From assembly GCA_017539865.1 (NCBI GenBank), contig JAFYCE010000124.1, positions 1 to 50,676 of the forward strand: a DNA stretch of 50,676 nucleotides, given 5' to 3'. Origin of the DNA: Alphaproteobacteria bacterium. GTDB lineage: Bacteria > Pseudomonadota > Alphaproteobacteria > CAAGCB01 > CAG-977. Both the position numbers and the translations under genes were made by a program. Position 1 is the first letter of the stretch. Each line of letters begins with the position of its first letter. This document shows, one piece after another, positions 46,364 through 50,676 of the stretch. The notes beneath the pieces are model-generated. The model saw only the letters and a program-made list of their open reading frames with translations. It had not been told where the DNA came from and searched no databases.

Positions 46364-46386
46364 AACCACGCGCCTAACGCGTGGTT
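46364..46386. repeat. IS200/IS605 left-end hairpin
   Basis: ACCACGCG and CGCGTGGT form an 8-bp perfect stem with the 5-base loop CCTAA, flanked by A and T. Hairpins of this kind are the TnpA-recognised ends of IS200/IS605 elements. Confidence 0.65.
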
Positions 46387-46398
46387 TTCTGATTACAA

Positions 46399-46422
46399 AA
46401 AGAGCCTCCGAAGAGGCTCTTT
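46399..46422 (-). terminator. intrinsic terminator of the RNase J-like gene
   Basis: The stem AAAGAGCCTC/GAGGCTCTTT has a four-base loop and is followed on the minus strand by TTTTT, ten bases after the stop codon. Confidence 0.85.
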
Positions 46423-46432
46423 AAATCTTTGA

Positions 46433-48094
46433 TTAACGGGCTTTCTGCATTTTCTGCATCAACGCCGGATTCATATCGCGATGACGTCTGTTGCCTTTCT
46501 TTTTGCCGCCATGACCGCCTTTTCCGCCACGGTCGTTTTTGGCAACCAGAATTTTCTCGTAATCTATCTTTTTGACATCTTCCCACTTTTTGGAAACAGG
46601 ATTGAAGGCCTGTTTAATATAACGGAAATCCGGATTCATAAAGTCGTCATTATCATCAATGACCGCGATACGGCTGGCCTTTCCGATTGTCGGGGAGACC
46701 TGAACTTCGCCTTTGGAAACAACAACCTTCTGCGCATTGGTGATATGTTCAACTTTTTCACCTTTTGACTTGAAGATTTCTTCCGTAGCATGAGTTTGCG
46801 TTTCGTCACCGTGAATGCCGATGAACGTGCAGCGGCGATCAGCAGGACTGTTCTTAGCAGCGATATCGGCGACCTTTTCCATATCGCCGGCGCGACCGTG
46901 ACCGGAAACATAGTAGGTTTCCCCCTCTACGAACGGAGCACCGCGTTCAGGAATCATCGTCTTCCATCCCTGATCGCGCAAAGCCAGCATCATTTCATCA
47001 ACAATGGCCTGATTGTCGCCGGCCGGAATGACCGCCTGCTGATTCACGCACAAATTCGGACACGTTCTGGACGGACGGATGTTTCTGTTTTCACCGCGTG
47101 AAACACGAGCCATCGCAGCCATCTCTTCACCCTGTGTACCGGTTACCATGTAAATGCGTTCCTGCGGAGGAACGGCTCTGGCTTCCGGAGATTTGGCGTC
47201 AAGAATCTTAACATGGACCCCCGTGCGTTCATAGCACGCTTTTGTCATGCTCAAACCGGATTTATTCAAAGCGTTATTTACCTGAACTAAAGAAGCGCCG
47301 TCCAAAATGAACGTGCGGGGCTTTGTTCCGGTTTCCTTGGCGTATTCGGCAACGGCAATCACGTCTGCCATCATCTGTTGAGCGGAACGGGCAATTGTAC
47401 CGACCATCATCTGCGCATTCGGATTTTCACGTAAAATCTTCTTAAAGCCTTTAGTGACGGCTTCATACGAAGGCGTTACTTCCTTTGACGTTGTTGACGT
47501 GGAGTCGCAGAAACAAACATCGATTCCTTTAGCGAAAACGCCGGCCATGCGAGCATCTTCCCACCCTTTGCCCAATTCAACGGGAGTCGTTTTGAAATCC
47601 CCCATATCCATCAAGCGCGTACCATCCGGAGATTCAACAACGAATGCGATGGCTCCGGGGGCGGAATGTGTTACGGGAACGGGTTCGACTTCGAAACCGT
47701 TGACCATAAATTTTTCACCGTCTTTGACATCATGGAATGTCGGCATATTATCCAACGGCAATCCTTGTTTGGTCATTTCGGCGAACATAAATTCATGCGT
47801 AAATTTATCGGCATAAATGTTCAGCGGACGCTCCGGATTCATCTGAATATGATGAATGATTCCGGCGATATGGTCGGCATGAGCATGCGTAATCAACAAA
47901 TCGTCACATTCCAACGGAGCGATGTAGTTATCCACACCGGTTAAGGCTTTTTCGGAAAATTTCATTCCGCAGTCGATTTGAATGGATTTTTTGCTTCCGT
48001 CTTCGGCCGTATAGGTAATTTTCTTGGCGTTTCCGCCGATACCATCCAAGTTATTACCGCCGAGAGATTCGAACTCTGTTCTTTTTTCAGCCAT
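46433..48094 (-). CDS. divergent RNase J-like metallo-beta-lactamase/beta-CASP protein
   Basis: The 553 residues show the metal-binding motif HAHADH (His70, His72, Asp74, His75), a later His in VTHSAPGA and Asp in MDMGDFKTT, which is the RNase J spacing. The beta-CASP part has MVTGTQGEEMAAMARVSRGE and YYVSGHGRAGD. The N-terminus differs from ordinary RNase J and the last 35 residues are Lys/Arg/Gly-rich, suited to RNA binding. It probably acts on RNA as an endo- or 5' exonuclease. It lies 25 bases downstream of iscX. Confidence 0.8.
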   Translation of the reverse strand: MAEKRTEFESLGGNNLDGIGGNAKKITYTAEDGSKKSIQIDCGMKFSEKALTGVDNYIAPLECDDLLITHAHADHIAGIIHHIQMNPERPLNIYADKFTHEFMFAEMTKQGLPLDNMPTFHDVKDGEKFMVNGFEVEPVPVTHSAPGAIAFVVESPDGTRLMDMGDFKTTPVELGKGWEDARMAGVFAKGIDVCFCDSTSTTSKEVTPSYEAVTKGFKKILRENPNAQMMVGTIARSAQQMMADVIAVAEYAKETGTKPRTFILDGASLVQVNNALNKSGLSMTKACYERTGVHVKILDAKSPEARAVPPQERIYMVTGTQGEEMAAMARVSRGENRNIRPSRTCPNLCVNQQAVIPAGDNQAIVDEMMLALRDQGWKTMIPERGAPFVEGETYYVSGHGRAGDMEKVADIAAKNSPADRRCTFIGIHGDETQTHATEEIFKSKGEKVEHITNAQKVVVSKGEVQVSPTIGKASRIAVIDDNDDFMNPDFRYIKQAFNPVSKKWEDVKKIDYEKILVAKNDRGGKGGHGGKKKGNRRHRDMNPALMQKMQKAR

Positions 48095-48119
48095 AACGAC
48101 ACCTTTCTTTTAAATAGAA

Positions 48120-48326
48120 TTAACCTTCGGGATAAGCGACATAGACCCAACGGTTCCAAATTGCGCTCAGAACCGTTTCATCGGGATCGCCCGCATCATC
48201 AAAATCCGGCAGAGACTTCACTAAGCGAATCAGTTCTTCGTCCGGCATGTCGGTCAAAGCCATATCAGGATAAGCTTCGTTTAAAGCATCTGCGATTTCA
48301 CAATAATCTTTCCATTGTAATGCCAT
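48120..48326 (-). CDS. iscX: Fe-S cluster assembly regulator IscX
   Basis: The 68-residue protein is acidic. The start MALQWKDYCEIADALNEAYP and the piece LPDFDDAGDPDETVLSAIWNRW match IscX (YfhJ), an iron-binding partner of the cysteine desulfurase IscS. No other isc gene is nearby. The ATG at 48326 lies eight bases after GAGGAG; a GTG at 48329 is an alternative. Confidence 0.88.
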   Translation of the reverse strand: MALQWKDYCEIADALNEAYPDMALTDMPDEELIRLVKSLPDFDDAGDPDETVLSAIWNRWVYVAYPEG

Positions 48327-48377
48327 CACTCATTCTCCTCTGATTTAAGACTTCGTATCCCGAACCCTTTAAGAAAT

Positions 48378-48407
48378 ATACTACACCTATTTTTTTACTT
48401 TTTGCAA
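48378..48407 (-). promoter_or_regulatory. sigma70-like promoter of iscX and the RNase J-like gene
   Basis: On the minus strand TTGCAA (48402-48407) and TAGTAT (48378-48383) are 18 bases apart, 51 bases before the iscX start. Confidence 0.5.
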
Positions 48408-48497
48408 ACACTTTTTTGACAATTTTTCAAGTTTTCTTGACAAAAAAACGGATTTTCACAGAAAGCAAAGAAATTATTGAATTTTAAAATAAAAGAA

Positions 48498-48521
48498 GGG
48501 GCAAACCCACCGGAATGCCCC
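48498..48521 (-). terminator. intrinsic terminator of the 48568 gene
   Basis: On the minus strand GGGGCA and TGCCCC enclose a 12-base loop and are followed by TTCTTTTATTTT. Confidence 0.6.
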
Positions 48522-48567
48522 TGAAATCTTATCTTTTTTCGCAAATATTTGATATAAAGCCTGAAAA

Positions 48568-49404
48568 CTATTGGACAGGCGGAACATTCAACAGCGCGAT
48601 ATAACCGGGCGGAATCCGCACCGTTGCATAACGAATATTTGCCGTTTCGATTTGGAACTTCGGAATATTCAAAATATCTGCCGCCATACTGAAAAAGTCC
48701 CGTCCGTCAACCTCACGGCGCTGAGCGTTCATAACATACAAAACGCATCCCTGCCCTTTTTGCGCGATTCCGCAGCGCGGACGACCTTTGGGAATTTCCA
48801 TATTGTAAACGACACCGGGCATGCTCCCTCCGCTTTTGTCCTGCAGCATGCTTCCCCAGAATCCCAAAGCGCCGCCGCAAACAAAAAGAAACAAAAACAC
48901 CGGAAACAAAAATTTGGTTTTGACAAAGAAAGGCGGCAATCCCAAATCCGACGCCATATTATGTTCATACGGACTGGGTTCGACTTCCTCTTCCTCCGCC
49001 TCTTCCTGTTCAGGTTCGTCATCTTCCAAATCGTCAATGAATCCATCATCATCAACTTCTTGAGACTGAACGTTTCCGGATTCATCCCATTCTTTATCAA
49101 TATCCGTGTTGTCAACGGGGACCGGAACCTCGGCAGCGGCAGGCGCGACAGAAGCGGCGGGATACCCCCCCACCGCCATTCCAGGAGGAGGCATTCCCAT
49201 CGGGGGAACGCCGGCCGGACGCGGCGGCATTTTAACGCCCGCCGGCATCGGATACCCCATCGGACGCGGCGGCATTTTAACGCCTGCCGGCATCGGATAT
49301 CCCATCGGACGCGGCGGCACTCCGGCCGGACGCGGCGGCATATTTCCCTGCGGCGGATATGGGGAAGCCGGCGGATAAGGTGGACGCTGCTGTTGATCTG
49401 ACAT
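48568..49404 (-). CDS. proline-rich single-pass membrane protein
   Basis: The 278 residues divide into a Pro/Gly/Met-rich N-terminal region (1-90) with an exact 15-residue repeat (PPRPMGYPMPAGVKM), a very acidic segment (about 95-145), one membrane helix (about 165-185) and a C-terminal domain with two cysteines (RCGIAQKGQGC). The N-terminus is probably cytoplasmic. The ATG at 49404 follows GGAG. It lies 11 bases downstream of the secretin-like gene. I do not recognise the family. Confidence 0.7.
   Translation of the reverse strand: MSDQQQRPPYPPASPYPPQGNMPPRPAGVPPRPMGYPMPAGVKMPPRPMGYPMPAGVKMPPRPAGVPPMGMPPPGMAVGGYPAASVAPAAAEVPVPVDNTDIDKEWDESGNVQSQEVDDDGFIDDLEDDEPEQEEAEEEEVEPSPYEHNMASDLGLPPFFVKTKFLFPVFLFLFVCGGALGFWGSMLQDKSGGSMPGVVYNMEIPKGRPRCGIAQKGQGCVLYVMNAQRREVDGRDFFSMAADILNIPKFQIETANIRYATVRIPPGYIALLNVPPVQ
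49217..49319. repeat. 45-bp tandem repeat inside the proline-rich gene
   Basis: Two full 45-bp units (49217-49261 and 49262-49306) and a 13-base partial unit encode the PPRPMGYPMPAGVKM repeat. The units differ by only two bases, which points to recent duplication. Confidence 0.9.
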
Positions 49405-49415
49405 CACTTTCTCCT

Positions 49416-50651
49416 TCAGTTGAATTCTTTAACCAGCTTAATGACACTCGGAGTCAAAATAACGACCGTTTCATACCCGTTTAACGAATCGCTGAAAGAA
49501 ACGGACGGGATGCCGATTAAAACAATATTGTCGCCCAAACGGCTCTTAGCCGTAAAAGCCGTCACCTCCCCCTGATCGGAATCCAATGTGATTTCCGTAT
49601 TCATCCGGCGTTCGCCGTACAGTTCCGTCTGAGTCAAAACGGACAGCTGCGCCTCCGGCATGGACATATAGCCGCAGCGTCCCACATCAAAACGGGCGCG
49701 CCATTTATTAGCGGCGATGAACATTCCTTCCGAAACCTGCGTTACGGAACCGCGTGCATTTAAGAAGTTTCTCAAACTTTTGGTATTGATGCCATAATCC
49801 GTGACCAAAGCCCGCCCCAAAACGCCTTTCAGCATAAACTTAATCCGATCCGCACCGAAAATATCGACCAATTCCTGCCAGACGATTTCTTTGGACGCTC
49901 CATACGGTTTAACACGCAGAACCTGAACATTGAAAACGATCAGCTTCGGTTCCGTATCGAACAGTTCAATCAATTTTTTGACTTTGTCCTCAACTTTTTT
50001 ATCGCCTGTAAAGGAAATGACGCTTTCTTCCCAATTCACGATCAAATCGTGTATTCCGGCTCCGCGCAAAGAATCCAGAACGGCGATCATGACCTCTCGC
50101 TTATCGGGGACATATAAATTCCAACCGACTTCACGACTGACGATCAAGACTTTTTGTTGATCGTTATAGCGGTAATACACATCAGCGGCGCCGGCAATCA
50201 TATCCATGACTTCGGACAATTCGCCGGTAATGTTTTCAGCCGCCAGTTCCGGAAAAGGTCCGTCTTCGCCGACGACTTTGATTTTAGCTTCGCCCAACAG
50301 CTTGTAGAAAACGCGTTCCGCCGTTTGGCCGTCGAAAGAGAACCCTGTTACCTCATAACGCGGCAACGGATCGCTTTTTTGAGCGCGTTCCAATCTGAAA
50401 GCTTCCTGTTTGAACGGAATGACCGTCATGATATTTTGCTGTGATTCCTGAACGGTACAACGCATTGGCGATTCCAAGCTGACCATTTCCGCCGAACGGG
50501 TCGTTTTCGGTTCTGTCGGCAAAGCGGTCGGGCGCACCATTTGAACCATCGGACGGCCCGCGCGAATATCGTTGCCGCAGGAAACCAGAAAACAACCGCA
50601 TCCCAATACAATCGCGGATAAAACATATTTCTTGACGTGTTGAAAAAGCAT
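49416..50651 (-). CDS. secretin-like outer-membrane lipoprotein
   Basis: The 411-residue protein has a lipoprotein signal ending FLVSCG. A middle part (about 100-240) with EVMDMIAGAADVYYRYNDQQ and VEDKVKKLIELFDTEPKL resembles the N0/N1 domains of secretins. The C-terminal part has the strand series TEITLDSDQGEVTAFTAKS and DNIVLIGIPSVSF, like the secretin beta-domain of PilN/type IVb pilus secretins. It is shorter than most secretins. It could be a pilus or secretion channel; upstream genes lie beyond the window. Confidence 0.6.
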   Translation of the reverse strand: MLFQHVKKYVLSAIVLGCGCFLVSCGNDIRAGRPMVQMVRPTALPTEPKTTRSAEMVSLESPMRCTVQESQQNIMTVIPFKQEAFRLERAQKSDPLPRYEVTGFSFDGQTAERVFYKLLGEAKIKVVGEDGPFPELAAENITGELSEVMDMIAGAADVYYRYNDQQKVLIVSREVGWNLYVPDKREVMIAVLDSLRGAGIHDLIVNWEESVISFTGDKKVEDKVKKLIELFDTEPKLIVFNVQVLRVKPYGASKEIVWQELVDIFGADRIKFMLKGVLGRALVTDYGINTKSLRNFLNARGSVTQVSEGMFIAANKWRARFDVGRCGYMSMPEAQLSVLTQTELYGERRMNTEITLDSDQGEVTAFTAKSRLGDNIVLIGIPSVSFSDSLNGYETVVILTPSVIKLVKEFN

Positions 50652-50676
50652 AAATTTGTTATCCCTAAAATTTAGC

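Larger units (their letters stand above)
45996..46386 (-). mobile_element. internally deleted IS200/IS605-family element
   Basis: From right to left on the minus strand it holds a left-end hairpin (46364-46386), a leader with an inverted repeat (46284-46334) and a broken tnpA. The two halves of tnpA are recognisable but the centre is missing. There are no target duplications, as expected for this family. The right boundary is uncertain. Confidence 0.8.

Noticed and set aside
48571-49401. 276-residue plus-strand frame opposite the proline-rich gene
   Set aside because: It consists of Arg/His-rich low-complexity sequence caused by the GC-rich repeats. The minus-strand frame has a ribosome site, a membrane helix and a sensible domain order.

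Overview
The window looks like a chromosomal segment of a host-associated, probably gut-dwelling alphaproteobacterium. The evidence is gene order: fabD-fabG-acpP-fabF-mltG, then ffs (4.5S RNA)-dnaX-ybaB/ebfC-recR, and an F0-only ATP synthase operon atpI-atpB-atpE-atpF'-atpF split from F1. All three are typical of Alphaproteobacteria. The lineage assignment is inference; no rRNA is present.

Layout. 1-535: two copies of a 137-bp tandem repeat, then AT-rich leader DNA. 536-1584: a predicted outer-membrane beta-barrel protein and a tRNA-Lys(CUU). 1723-3973: a UbiA-family prenyltransferase, hisH and hisF. 4012-7598: a divergent porin gene facing a pyruvoyl-dependent arginine decarboxylase and an APC-type antiporter. 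This matches the three components of the chlamydial AaxA/AaxB/AaxC arginine-agmatine system. 7705-14245: a CNNM/CBS protein, a SEL1-SPOR protein, mltG and the fatty-acid synthesis cluster. 14413-17166: ffs-dnaX-ebfC-recR. 17170-19780: murD2 and murL, the alternative D-Glu route to peptidoglycan. 19916-24936: three SEL1-type proteins around a ScsB/DsbD-like thiol-disulfide transporter.

24975-32834 is a compact, single-strand block of 13 apparently intact podovirus-type genes: portal, Bbp19, scaffold, capsid, tail adaptor, nozzle, holin, GH24 endolysin, spanins and small proteins. It has no terminase, integrase, replication, internal-core or tail-fibre gene. It sits between housekeeping genes behind a sigma70-like promoter. 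A domesticated, gene-transfer-agent-like or satellite-like particle locus is possible; simple prophage decay is the competing view.

33020-37974: tgt, a DciA-like DUF721 gene, a DsbA-like gene and the F0 operon. 38063-43117: a small ORF, a TolC-like lipoprotein with a C-terminal SPOR domain, and a Ca2+-type P-ATPase. 43314-48326: a large protein combining a TRAFs-binding/TPR-like region with a transglutaminase-like triad, a small zinc-ribbon ORF, an internally deleted IS200/IS605 element, a divergent RNase J-like protein and iscX. 48568-50651: a proline-rich single-pass membrane protein and a secretin-like lipoprotein, probably the edge of an envelope or secretion locus that continues outside the window.

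Envelope functions dominate: peptidoglycan precursor synthesis (MurL/MurD2), glycan strand termination (MltG), SPOR and SEL1 proteins, periplasmic disulfide chemistry, and arginine-dependent acid resistance.
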